Shown here piece after piece: positions 36,601 through 43,508 of a stretch of DNA of 64,000 bases. The notes below the pieces were generated by a model. It saw nothing but the letters and a program-made list of their open reading frames with translations. It had not been told where the DNA came from and made no database searches. Positions within the stretch are counted from its first letter, which is position 1. Each line of letters opens with the position of its first letter. Source of the stretch: Promicromonospora sp. MEB111 (lineage in GTDB: Bacteria > Actinomycetota > Actinomycetes > Actinomycetales > Cellulomonadaceae); the NCBI RefSeq assembly GCF_030209445.1, contig NZ_JARVSD010000011.1:124001-188000 (forward strand), in the 5' to 3' direction. The position numbers and the translations under genes are program-made.

Positions 36601-37394
36601 ATCCCACCGGCCAATACGTCGGCTACACACTTGACCCCGGTAGTGGCGGTGGTTGTGGTTGCGACAACGGGTACGACGGTGGTGGATCTAGCGGGCCAAG
36701 TGACCCGGGTGACGAAGCTCCGGTGGCAGATCCCTCCGACCTGTCTCTTTACGATGAAGGTGTTGCCAACGGCACCATCCCGCCAGCACTGCCCCCTTAT
36801 CTGACGCAAGAGGGGTGGGGCGACTTCTTCATCACCAATTCGGTGAATTTCGGAATCGACACATACCACGCATGGAACGACCCTGCCCTCTTCTGGGAGT
36901 TTTGGGGCGAACGCGGACCACTGGCATGGCAGGATCAACTTGAGCTTGAGTTGGTCGGTTGGGCTGGCAGTTTTGGCGCAACCAGGGTTGCGACCGCGGG
37001 GGCCAGCGGAGCAGCTCGGGCAGCAGGTGGCGCGGCGAGCGCGGAGAGTGCACTTCTACGGGCGGGTGGGAAGTCCCCGAGCGCCCGCCTCCCTATGAAT
37101 ATGGATAGTGTCTGTGACGTGGCGTGCAAGTATGACGTCGATCTGACGGGCGTTCGAGTGAGGATTGACAAATCTCGAGCAGGGGCCTATGGAAGTACGG
37201 CTCCTGACAAGACAATCACACTCTTTCGAAATGCCTTTGAGAACGAGGAGCAACTGGCGCGCACGCTCGCGCACGAGAGATTTCATGTGCACCAGATCGA
37301 CTCCGGGATGGGGTACCCGACGGTATATGATGCAGCAAACAAGTGGGAGCAGGCGGCAATCGCCTTCGAGGATGCCTGGTGGTCAAGTCGATGA
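30666..37394 (+). CDS. Rhs repeat protein, polymorphic toxin with C-terminal HExxH tip
   Basis: A 2242-residue secreted Rhs/YD-repeat toxin. The N-terminus has a membrane/signal helix (AGMSVVAAAVVITLMGTGVV). Many YD-type repeats follow (YDALGRLKQVWEPG, YDHANRLESVTDDAGNQWGY, YDLRGRQTLTTDPDKGTTET). The Rhs core is YDTALGRFITIDPVMDL, then NAYSYSNNNPTTLSDPTG near residue 1978. The last 260 residues are a separate tip: a Gly-rich linker, a membrane-active-looking Ala/Gly segment, then LARTLAHERFHVHQID, with HERFH at 2203-2207 matching the zinc-protease HExxH motif. The tip DNA (from about 37050) is AT-richer than the repeats, as expected for swapped toxin cassettes. It is coupled to a candidate immunity gene by a four-base overlap. 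Confidence 0.92.
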   Translation: MSGASARAVRTSGASGYERETFVSGYGAARWTGKAGMSVVAAAVVITLMGTGVVPATAAADDDRANWTLEERREYGEELKDTSLSSEETPVPAVDVDPDSPAPDLTGYEDTPEARVEADPVTWPAAGDVTLPLPAPAAGVAEGRAGGLPVQIEQAAAEQTAGKEAGAARSAVAAAGDVRVEHEPRSIAAQVGAIGGVITLDQSGSAAVTTSRTTASADETTRVRVGVDVGFLAGAGADLASRLTLVQLPQCALSTPELEECRTRVPLDHVTLDDQRGESATSGAMILSGEVDLLAEGTANTAARSASSTTAQSQTVVALMAEDEGPNGDWAATSLSASASWDVSEQTGSFNWSYPMRTPPVPGGLSPQLSLAYSSASLDGKVASSNTQSSQVGDGWEANVSGYVERKYVPCVEDQQDKNNVAPNNATRDTGDLCWKTNNATLVFNGSATELVRDGESDTWRPVNDDNTMVTRATGGWGEGEDGTDAGEYWIVTTDDGTKYYFGRNKTSATGAALGSVYFARVYSNHAGEPCNVTTYSGSACTMGWRWMLDYVEDVRGNTMTYTYNREVNRYGHNNNGGVTQYVTGGRLASIEYGTKTGSTAEAPARVAFSYGERCIPTSTFTCAAEDRTVEHGSHWPDLPLDLVCTSSTTCPDVQSQVFFDRFRMTGITTQIRSNGTLVGVDNWGLVQTLPTVGDSMPTLWLDTITHKGLGGNNDDTDDLALPVVDFTSEQLANRVNGIGDDGAKAMTRLRVNEILSESGGVTAIDYSGTECSSNVLPANPWSNDKRCMPVFFTPPGVEEATEHYFHHYRVERMTESAGSAIGGTLVTTDFVYTGGPAWHYDDNELVKAKERTWGELRGYSRVDVYTGDSGDANAPRLRTAYRYFQGMDGDRNDRDGNTVKSEDVDGITDLDQYAGMVREEITYQDAAGDTQVSSTVSTPWRSSSTATNPDDTSKEAFHTGVSSVVTTARAPERASGQMVTQVDTVHDGFGRPHTVSDRGDTSTTGDETCTTTAYMVNPGASAAVLARNQLTPVQQQDVVSVRCDQTPTLPDQAISETKYTYDGGTLSRGLVTKTEELDRYEGTTPKYVSTTTDYELVGTGYARPTKVTDPKLRVTETSYVDTAAGLNSQTKVTSPDPDGTGALTVHETTTEVDPAWGSPIKITDPNGKVTSGSYDALGRLKQVWEPGRPQATATPNTKYAYWVRTTGLNAVITETLNHDASAYVKSTQIFDGLLRSIQTQAPSASDTQPGRVVTDTIYDSRNLPIKTNDGWYNTSAPVTTLAKPTIAVPSRTVTQFDGAGRAVNETFYVGEDNMPDTDGNYDPSWTTLTTYAGDRVHVNPPAGGTPTTTINDARGNTIELRQYEGATHSGTHHDTTYKYDHANRLESVTDDAGNQWGYEYDLRGRQTLTTDPDKGTTETTYDEVGNVLTTKDARNQILGYTYDALDRKTTQRSGGVSGTVRAKWAYDTVQKGQLTSSSRVEGTAEYITAVTGYSNDYQPTGQKVTLPTNVTALGSLAGTSYTTGYTYTQDGRLYETDYPAAGQLSAENVRIHYGAANLPDALSGAGNYGYYVVAATHSPFGELDYLDLGSEYSYQHYLNIERGTRRLVGVTQNAHRADGSIDSLVNAAYAWDDAGNLTSVKDTPVTADGGQPADQQCYRYDWARRLTQAWTPSNGDCATSPTTSTVLGGGAPYWNTYSYNAIGNRTGVTTRTPAVGGTAATSTTSTYAYPTSGPGVARPHAVTGVTATGTDAGTSSFIYDASGNMLQRAVAGQAAQALTWDAEGELASVGSDQNGDGTVSDTEKAAGDKYVYTADGDRLVRHQSGEQGSTTTVYLPGGQELVLDKTTSQLTASRYYALEGKTVAVRTGMARDDVATIVPDHHNTAQIQITNVSGVVTRKYTDPFGVERGTTGAAAGWAGDHAFLDKPLDATGLTAVGARMYDTALGRFITIDPVMDLTDPQQWNAYSYSNNNPTTLSDPTGQYVGYTLDPGSGGGCGCDNGYDGGGSSGPSDPGDEAPVADPSDLSLYDEGVANGTIPPALPPYLTQEGWGDFFITNSVNFGIDTYHAWNDPALFWEFWGERGPLAWQDQLELELVGWAGSFGATRVATAGASGAARAAGGAASAESALLRAGGKSPSARLPMNMDSVCDVACKYDVDLTGVRVRIDKSRAGAYGSTAPDKTITLFRNAFENEEQLARTLAHERFHVHQIDSGMGYPTVYDAANKWEQAAIAFEDAWWSSR

Positions 37395-37702
37395 GTCCGA
37401 GTAGCTCGATAAATGAATATCAATCCTGGCTCAACGCGTACGAACTTGCCTATAGCGATCCGTCGAACCTGGGAAATGTCCGATGCCCGCACTGTGCGAA
37501 TATGACACTTCGGCTGGTCTTCGTTGCGGACAATGTTGGAGCTGCGCGGGCGATGGCCGTTTTTTGGTGTGATACATGCCTACGTGGTCTCGCGCCAAAC
37601 CGAACGTTGGTGCCCGCGCGGGGTAACATTGCTGCGCGTGGCTCTGAGGCAATCCCGAATTACACGCTGGTGATTGATGAGCGGGACCACCGTGATCGGT
37701 AA
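37391..37702 (+). CDS. Candidate immunity protein with zinc ribbon
   Basis: A 103-residue protein beginning at an ATG that overlaps the Rhs stop, the standard place for the cognate immunity gene. It contains two CxxC pairs (VRCPHCANMTLRL and FWCDTCLRGLAP), which predict a zinc ribbon, and a short beta-rich body (LRLVFVADNVG). The GC content is lower than the flanks, matching the toxin tip. I do not recognise a named immunity family. Pairing with the HExxH tip rests on position only. Confidence 0.7.
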   Translation: MSPSSSINEYQSWLNAYELAYSDPSNLGNVRCPHCANMTLRLVFVADNVGAARAMAVFWCDTCLRGLAPNRTLVPARGNIAARGSEAIPNYTLVIDERDHRDR

Positions 37703-37914
37703 GTAATCCATGGTTGTCGCCATCACGGTCCCGAACAACGCCATACATCTGAATGTTTCCGCGGCTCGTGCGTGCCACATCTAGTTCTCGGGCCAGGCCA
37801 CACTGATCCCGTCACCCCACCTACCATCGAGGAGAAGGCGGACGCCGACACCAGAGTTCGACAGTTTCACTGCTTGGAAGATTTCGGCCGGCTGGAGCGG
37901 CTGGTCAACCACTG

Positions 37915-38556
37915 GTGATGGTGCCCGGCTGGTCCGTTGGCCGCACGTTCTACAAGTGGCACCTCACGTTCGATGACGCCACGGCGGCACCGCTGCATGA
38001 GCTCGTCGGCCGGCTGCAGGAAGAGCTGGCGGGTGTCGAGCGGTTGTATCTGATCCCGCAGCGGTGGCCGCAGGTGACGATGCAGGGACTCGGCTTTACC
38101 GACGAGGTCTCCGACGACGACGTCAAGGCCATCACCCGCGCCGCAGCCGAGCGCTTGGCGGCGGTCCCAGCATTTGAGTTGACGCTCGGCCCGATTTAGG
38201 CCGACGACGAGGCTACCGGTCTGCTGGTGCGGCTAAGGGCCGTTGTGAATGCTGTGCGCGACGGCATCCGCTCAGGCATCGCCGAGGTCTGGGACGAGGT
38301 TCCCGAGAACCCCGAGTTCCACCCGCACGTCTCGATCGCCTACAGCAACGCCGACATCTCGACGGGTCCCCTGAGAGCGCGGGTGGCGTCGTTGCGCGAC
38401 ATTGAGCCGGTTGTGGTCACGCACCCGGATGCGCATGGTGTGCCGATGAGTTTGGCGTCCGCGCCGTTGGCGCAGCGGACGCGACTTCTCGGGAGCGGCT
38501 GGCCACTGGAGACGTGCGGCGGGTCATGGTCGAGCGCTACGCCGACCGCCTCCTGA
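37915..38556 (+). pseudogene. 2'-5' RNA ligase family gene broken by an in-frame stop
   Basis: Two open segments lie in the same frame on either side of a TAG at 38197-38199. The first has the H-x-T motif KWHLTFDDAT and ends ELTLGPI. The second continues GLLVRLRAVVNAVRDGIRSG and carries the second motif FHPHVSIAYSNAD. Together they make one 2H phosphoesterase. A CAG-to-TAG change would explain the stop. The C-terminal residues also lose the family pattern and look frame-shifted, so the gene appears to be decaying. It lies between an intact Rhs cassette and an orphan Rhs remnant. Confidence 0.75.
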
Positions 38557-38623
38557 ACCAGACGGACCTCTAGCCGCAGCGGATGGCCGACTCTGCACCT
38601 GAGATGAGCGGCGCAGTCAGTAG

Positions 38624-40255
38624 CCAGGAACCGGCACCATCAACGGAAACGGCAACGCGGCCGGGGCGAGCGACGCGGTCAAGAAGGCCAACACGCTCGT
38701 TTACTCCTACGACAACCTCGGCCGCACGACCCAGGTCGCGGACGGCGCGGGTACGGTGCGCTCGTCGTGGACGTACGACGCCACTTCGGGACCGGGTGGA
38801 AAGCCCGCCCTTGGTCTGGCGTCCAGCTCGACCCGGATCCAGGACGGCTATACAAATACGACTAAGGTTGACGCTTACGACGCGGCGTACCGCCCGACGT
38901 CGACCACGACGGTCCTGCCGGACAAGCTGCCAGGCTTGACCGGGTTGGTCGAGCGTCAGTTCACGACGTCGTACGAGTACCGGCTCGACGGCTCGGTGCG
39001 CCAGCAGGTACTGCCTGGCGTCACCGCTACCGACGACGACGCCGCAACTGCGGACGCCTTGGTGCTGGGCGCGGAGCACGTGACCACGTTCTACGACGAC
39101 GCGGGCATGCCGGTGTGGATGGGCGGCGGGTTCGGCTGGGGCACATACGTGGCCGACTCGCAGTTCACCGCGGACGGCAAGCCGCTGGCGATGGACCTGG
39201 GCAACACCTATGGCGCCGTCGTCACCTACAACTGGAACTACTCGACGGGTCGGCTGAACGGGATTCGCCTCGACCGGGAACGGTTCTCCGGCCGCGATGT
39301 CGATATGGCCTACACGTACGACGACGCGGGCAATGTGCTGTCCATCAGCGACAAGCCGGTCGTCGGGGACGGCGCGAGTCCACGGGCCAACGACGACACC
39401 CAGTGCTTCGACGTGAACGGCCTTGGCCGGCTCATCGGGGCCTGGACGGAGGCCGACGGCACATGCGCGGCGTCGATTAACGCCGTGATGCCTGCGGATG
39501 TTGGCACCCCGGGCAATAGTGCTGCGCCCTATTGGCACGAGTACACCTATGACGCGGTGGGCAACCGGACGTCGCTTACCAAGCACGTGCTCGACGGGGG
39601 CACGAACGTCGTGCGGACTAACTACCAGCACGCAGGCGGTGGAGCCGGGCCGCACCAGGTGACGTCGATGACCCAGCAGACCGGGCCATCGGCAACGATC
39701 GATTCCGCCCCACGCAAGACCGTGGCCGGATTCACCTACGACGCCGCGGGCAACCAGACCACACGGAACTTCTCCGAGCCGGTCGACACCTCGAACCCGG
39801 GCCAGGTGGAGGACGACCTGGACGGTGACGGTGCCGTGGAGACGACCCAGCTGCTGGGCTGGGACGGCGAGGGCGAGCTGGCCACCGTCGCCACCAGCGG
39901 CGAGGGGACCGAGGGGGAGAACACCACCGAAGCCGGTGAGGCGTCGTACGTGTACTCCGCCGAGGGGGAGCGGATCACGCGTACCGATGCCTCTGGCACG
40001 ACGGTGTACCTGCCCGGCGCGCAAGAGGTGCACGTCGACCCCGCCGGCGCGGTGGCGACGACGCGGTACTACAGCTTCGCCGGCCAGACCGTCGCGGTGC
40101 GCAACGGCCGAGGCCTTGGCGGGGTCACCTCGTTGGTCTGCGACCAGCAGGGCACACCCGTGGCGTCGGTGACAGCGAATATGATTGGTTTTGGTCGCGG
40201 GATTTCGAAGACCGGCAACACCGTGTGGCGAACGATGACTCGTAGGGTTGAATAG
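38624..40255 (+). pseudogene. rhs: Orphan Rhs fragment lacking N-terminus and core
   Basis: An open frame begins right after a stop at 38621-38623 without a start codon and reads typical Rhs repeats (LVYSYDNLGRTTQVADGAG, YTYDDAGNVLSISDK, HEYTYDAVGNRTSLTK, VYSAEGERITRTD, TTVYLPGAQEVHVD). It matches the order of the large Rhs protein. However, where that protein continues into the conserved RKYTDPFG...GRFITIDP core, this fragment jumps from GTPVASVTAN straight to a short tail (MIGFGRGISKTGNTVWRTMT) and stops. The tail is probably the last piece of a former toxin tip. It serves as a donor-like silent cassette, with its immunity gene intact directly after it. Confidence 0.8.
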
Positions 40256-40256
40256 A

Positions 40257-40829
40257 ATGAGCTTCGGCTCGGTGGGGGATGTGAACAATTTTATCGACCG
40301 GGTCGGATTTGTTGGCGCGCTAAGTTTGTTTCGCATGACTCCAGTTATTCAGCGTGCAGACAGAAGTTTGGCGACCGCAGTTTCCTTGTTCGTGACTTCT
40401 ATAGCGAGAAATGATAAGAGCGATTTCGACCAGGCCCTCGAGGAGATCGAAGAGTGCTCTGCGAGAATGGGTTCGACGCAAGTGGTCTTCCTCGACCGCG
40501 AGTACTACGTCCACACCGCTGCAATTCTGTGCGGGTATATTGCACACCCATCGGTTGCGGATCGTGCACGGATGATCCGGACGGTGGCTGCCGATTTCTG
40601 GAGCTCCGTCGATGGCTTGGTTGATCGCGGGGGCGATATTCCTGGTGTGAGGCTTGATGGCACTCTCGAGAATATCGAAATGCGTTGGCTCGATCGAGAT
40701 TGGGAGAGTTTCCAGGCGCCGTCAGGGCTGACATTGCTATTTAACTCCAGGATAACTGCTATTGTTGGAACTTTTGCTATTCGGGAGCAAATTGCCGTTC
40801 ATGCGGCCCGTGCTGCGGGTTGGAGCTGA
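40257..40829 (+). CDS. Candidate immunity protein of the orphan Rhs cassette
   Basis: A 190-residue helical protein that I cannot assign to a named immunity family. The start ATG lies two bases after the Rhs-remnant stop (TAG AATG), and an in-frame TTG at 40248 would overlap it. The sequence is clearly AT-richer than the rest of the window and uses codons rare in its neighbours (TTT, ATT, AAT), a strong sign of recent acquisition. Helices include LATAVSLFVTSIARND and DFDQALEEIEECSARM. The role is inferred from its position behind a Rhs tip. Confidence 0.65.
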   Translation: MSFGSVGDVNNFIDRVGFVGALSLFRMTPVIQRADRSLATAVSLFVTSIARNDKSDFDQALEEIEECSARMGSTQVVFLDREYYVHTAAILCGYIAHPSVADRARMIRTVAADFWSSVDGLVDRGGDIPGVRLDGTLENIEMRWLDRDWESFQAPSGLTLLFNSRITAIVGTFAIREQIAVHAARAAGWS

Positions 40830-40847
40830 TAGGCGATAGTGCGTGTC

Positions 40848-41063
40848 TTATGCCCGCTTGCTGGTTGTGAAACTTGAAGTGGACGCCACTATCGCCTGGC
40901 CTGAGTCGTGCTGCGCGGGCGCGAAGAGGCGGTTCATCAGCCCGATGACGTACCTGGCCCACGACCCGGGCTGCAGGTCGTCGTCTAGGGTAGCGGCGGC
41001 TTCGAACTGCCGCCGCAGGGGGGATGGATCAGGCGATCGAGCGTGTTGCGACGGGGACGGATG
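40848..41063 (-). pseudogene. C-terminal fragment of an unknown protein
   Basis: A minus-strand frame with no start reads like protein (LRRQFEAAATLDDDLQPGSW, YVIGLMNRLFAPAQHDSGQ) and ends at a TAA at 40848-40850. It is probably the 3' remnant of a mobile-element or accessory gene. I do not recognise it. Confidence 0.3.
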
Positions 41064-41170
41064 AGTACATTCGGCTGCGGGTGTTTAATCGCGCAGTCGC
41101 AATCGAGCATGCTGAAATTCAATGGGCCCATATTCTCGACATAACGAATATGGCTCTTCCTGGCGCATGA
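41024..41170 (+). CDS. Possible 48-residue helical protein
   Basis: A short frame starting at an ATG preceded by a G-run encodes a plausible helical peptide (EYIRLRVFNRAVAIEHAEIQ). It is AT-richer toward its end and sits in mobile-element debris, so it may be a remnant rather than a gene. Function unknown. Confidence 0.22.
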   Translation: MDQAIERVATGTDEYIRLRVFNRAVAIEHAEIQWAHILDITNMALPGA

Positions 41171-41230
41171 TCACATCACTCGATGCGTCATTCAGGTGGC
41201 GTGGGGTGTTTCTGTATCTGAAGTTGTCAC

Positions 41231-41280
41231 GGGCACACGGGCACACGGGCACACGGGCACACGGGCACACGGGCACACGG
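41231..41280. repeat. Tandem octamer repeat (GGGCACAC)6
   Basis: Six exact copies of GGGCACAC in a row plus a partial copy, with no spacers. It directly precedes the serine-recombinase remnant. Such short tandem arrays vary by slippage. It does not have CRISPR structure. Confidence 0.9.
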
Positions 41281-41290
41281 GGGCGGGCGG

Positions 41291-41433
41291 GATGCGATCG
41301 AGCGTCAGCGGATCGACCTGACCCCGATCCTGGCTGCTGAGGGCGGGTGGACGGTGCCAGGGAATACATCGACCGGGACTCGGCCAGCGCCTACGCTCGT
41401 ACCGAGCGCAACGGGTGGCGTGCGTTGAACGCA
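41291..41433 (+). pseudogene. Serine recombinase (resolvase) N-terminal remnant, frameshifted
   Basis: One frame reads DAIERQRIDLTPILAAEGGW and the neighbouring frame continues AREYIDRDSASAYARTERNG, WRALNA. Together they match the N-terminal catalytic domain of large serine recombinases (Q-R-x-D-L...EGWTV...Y-x-D-x-S-A-S). A one-base loss near 41350 separates the frames, and no catalytic Ser start or C-terminal part remains. It is a dead fragment. Confidence 0.6.
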
Positions 41434-41505
41434 GGGGATCTCGTCCGGCCGGGTGCGGGCGGTCGCGTTCTTGAAGCTGGACCTCTGCCTGGGGGAACTG
41501 ATGCG

Positions 41506-41663
41506 CTACGCATCGGGACGTGAGTGGGCAGAATCGATGGCACAGCCGCAGTTGAGGCAGTAGGTGCCCTCTTCGTCCTTGAAGAGCGTGCTGCGACCGA
41601 AAGGGTCGCTTCTGTGAACTCGCTGCCGCATTGGTCGCAGCGCGCTGCGCGGGCGTACTTCAT
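41506..41663 (-). pseudogene. Small two-CxxC zinc-ribbon gene, frameshifted
   Basis: One minus-strand frame gives MKYARAARCDQCGSEF, and an adjacent frame continues STLFKDEEGTYCLNCGCAID to a TAG at 41506-41508. The joined product would be about 52 residues with two CxxC pairs. A one-base change near 41590-41600 breaks it. Function unknown; it lies immediately beside the ISL3 remnant. Confidence 0.4.
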
Positions 41664-41665
41664 CG

Positions 41666-41862
41666 GCTCATCCGAATCGAGGGTGTAGCGCGGGTCTGAA
41701 GCCGCCGGTTTCCAGGAGTGAGCGGACGATGTAGTGGGTGAGATTGCGGAAGCCGAGGGCGGAGCCGCGCAGGTGTTCGAGGCGTCCGTTGATCGCTTCA
41801 GTCGGGCCGTTGCTCGTGCCGGTCCGGTCGAAGTAGGCCAGGACGTCCGGGGCTCGTTTCTC
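41666..41862 (-). mobile_element. ISL3-family transposase C-terminal remnant
   Basis: The minus strand reads DVLAYFDRTGTSNGPTEAIN, GRLEHLRGSALGFRNLTHYI, VRSLLETGGFRP and a stop at 41666-41668. This is the characteristic C-terminal end of ISL3-type transposases common in actinobacteria. A stop lies just upstream at 41863-41865, and the rest of the transposase is missing. No terminal inverted repeats were recognised. The element's break point falls at the start of the truncated SUKH-like gene. Confidence 0.75.
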
Positions 41863-42432
41863 CTAGGTGTTCGGCTACCGCCGGCGGTGCGTGAGTTCTA
41901 TCGGCATTTCGGCCGCCGCGATGATCTGTTCAGCAACCAGGACGTGATGCTGTCCGTCGTGCAGAGACAGATCTACGTCGACGAAGGCGCGCTGATCCTC
42001 CGCCCCGAGAACCAGAGTGCGTGCCGGTGGGGCATCCTCCTGGAGCACCTGGACCGCGACGACCCGCCCGTCGTCGTGCTTGGCGACCTCGCGGACAAGT
42101 CCCTGGAGAAGTGGGAGCCATGGACCGAAACGTTCTCCGCAGCGGTGGTCCAATGGCTGGTCTACGAATCGTGCATGCGTCCCGCCGTCGGTGATCTGGC
42201 TACAGAATTCGAACGACCTGAGGACCTCGCCGAGGTCGCTGCACATGGCAGGTCGCTGGACATCGCTCCCTTCCCCACGGGGCACCTGAGCACCCAGACC
42301 GGAGCGCGCTGGCTGATGGTCGATGACGTCATCGTGCTGGTCGACGAGACGACAATTCTTATGAGTGCACGGACCCATGAGGCTGCCGATGAGTTTCGTC
42401 GTCGCTACCAGGCTGACTGGCTCATCGAATAG
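41734..42432 (+). pseudogene. 5'-truncated SUKH (SMI1/KNR4)-like protein
   Basis: The open frame spans 232 codons. However, its first 45 or so codons are antisense to the ISL3 remnant, so only sequence from about 41866 on is native: LPPAVREFYRHFGRRDDLFS, VDEGALILRPENQSACRWGI, DDPPVVVLGDLADKSLEKWE, SAAVVQWLVYESC. This order (LP..LREFY...GR, FAxENQ..WG, DDPPV) is typical of SMI1/KNR4 proteins, which often act as immunity proteins in toxin loci. The missing N-terminal helix was presumably removed by the insertion. The remaining part could still be made from the fused start, but a functional product is doubtful. Confidence 0.6.
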
Positions 42433-42516
42433 CGATCACGTTCCCACCGGCTCAGGTCTGAGCGGTATCGGTCACCCTCGGCACGACGGCCGAGGAGAGC
42501 CCTAGACTCCCGGCAC

Positions 42517-43500
42517 ATGGCTGACGTCGTTGAACTCGGGAAGATCACCTGCCCCTCGGGACAGCTCGTGCTGACCGACGGCGGCTACCTCAGCCTGTGG
42601 TCGGGTGACCGTCGCCCTGAGGACGTCGCGGCGCGGCCGGGTCCCGCCGCGGACATGGAGATCGTCGGACCCGATGCCAGTGCCGCCGCACGGACGTTCG
42701 ACCGGCAGCCCGGGACCAGGCTCTATGACATCCCGGCCCAAGGCATCGAGGAGGTCACCGAGGCGTTCGCCGAGCACTGCAAGAAGGCGGGGCTCGATGC
42801 CGGCCTCCAGGTCTTGCCGCAGCAGGTCCCGCATCGCGAGCGGGTTCGGCACGCGATCGCCAGCGGTAATCACACCTTCCTGAATGTCGGCGTACCCGTG
42901 ATCCCCGTCGGCGGTGTTTCCACCAGCAGCTCGCTTCTCGTGACCGCGACCGCCGGTGACTGGGGCTGGACACAGATCCGCATCGCGCTAAGCGCGGCAG
43001 CAACCGCCCAGACCCGGGTGCTTGGCCACTTGCGTGTCGATCATGCCCGCCTCGTGATCGCCGACGCCGATGCCCTCAGCTCGTGGGTACACGAGGACCC
43101 GATCGATGGCCTGGCCGACGTCGTGTTCTGGGGTCGGGACCAGGCACAACTCGCGGTCGAGCTCGACGCCCCGCGTCTGACCGGCCCGGGCGACGTCGGC
43201 TACGGCTGGGTGGACCTGCCGTTCCAGGACGCGCTGAACCGGGCGCTCGACCTGGAGTCGCGACGGCGATCGAGCGGGCAGTCGATGTTCAACTTCGACT
43301 TCCGGCCGCACTCGCACCACTGGCAGGTCATGGCAAAGGTCCGCGCGGACGAGCACGAGGCAGGCACGATCTCGGTCGGCGGCGCCGACATCATGATGGC
43401 GATGACATCGGTCGGTGACGGTGACTTTCCCGTGCACCTCGAGCTCGACGACGCCGGAACGCCCACAGCGATCGTGGTCGTGATCGACACTGAGGCTTAG
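42517..43500 (+). CDS. Hypothetical protein with DUF4241-like C-terminus
   Basis: A 327-residue soluble, beta-rich protein. The start at 42517 is an ATG in GGCACATGGCTGACG. The C-terminal stretch SVGDGDFPVHLELDDAGTP, then AIVVVID, resembles the closing strands of DUF4241-type proteins found near toxin-immunity genes. I am not certain of that link. The middle (HSHHWQVMAKVRADEHEAG) is His-rich. It converges on the minus-strand gene ending at 43509, with eight bases between. Function unknown; a toxin-immunity or stress role is only suggested by context. Confidence 0.6.
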   Translation: MADVVELGKITCPSGQLVLTDGGYLSLWSGDRRPEDVAARPGPAADMEIVGPDASAAARTFDRQPGTRLYDIPAQGIEEVTEAFAEHCKKAGLDAGLQVLPQQVPHRERVRHAIASGNHTFLNVGVPVIPVGGVSTSSSLLVTATAGDWGWTQIRIALSAAATAQTRVLGHLRVDHARLVIADADALSSWVHEDPIDGLADVVFWGRDQAQLAVELDAPRLTGPGDVGYGWVDLPFQDALNRALDLESRRRSSGQSMFNFDFRPHSHHWQVMAKVRADEHEAGTISVGGADIMMAMTSVGDGDFPVHLELDDAGTPTAIVVVIDTEA

Positions 43501-43508
43501 CTGCGAGG

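Noticed and set aside
32604-36938. A 1444-codon open frame antisense to the Rhs gene
   Set aside because: It has Arg/His/Val-rich, repetitive composition and no domain pattern; it is the mirror of GC-rich Rhs codons.
41231-41280. Tandem array that might be read as CRISPR
   Set aside because: The 8-base units are contiguous with no spacers; no cas genes are present.
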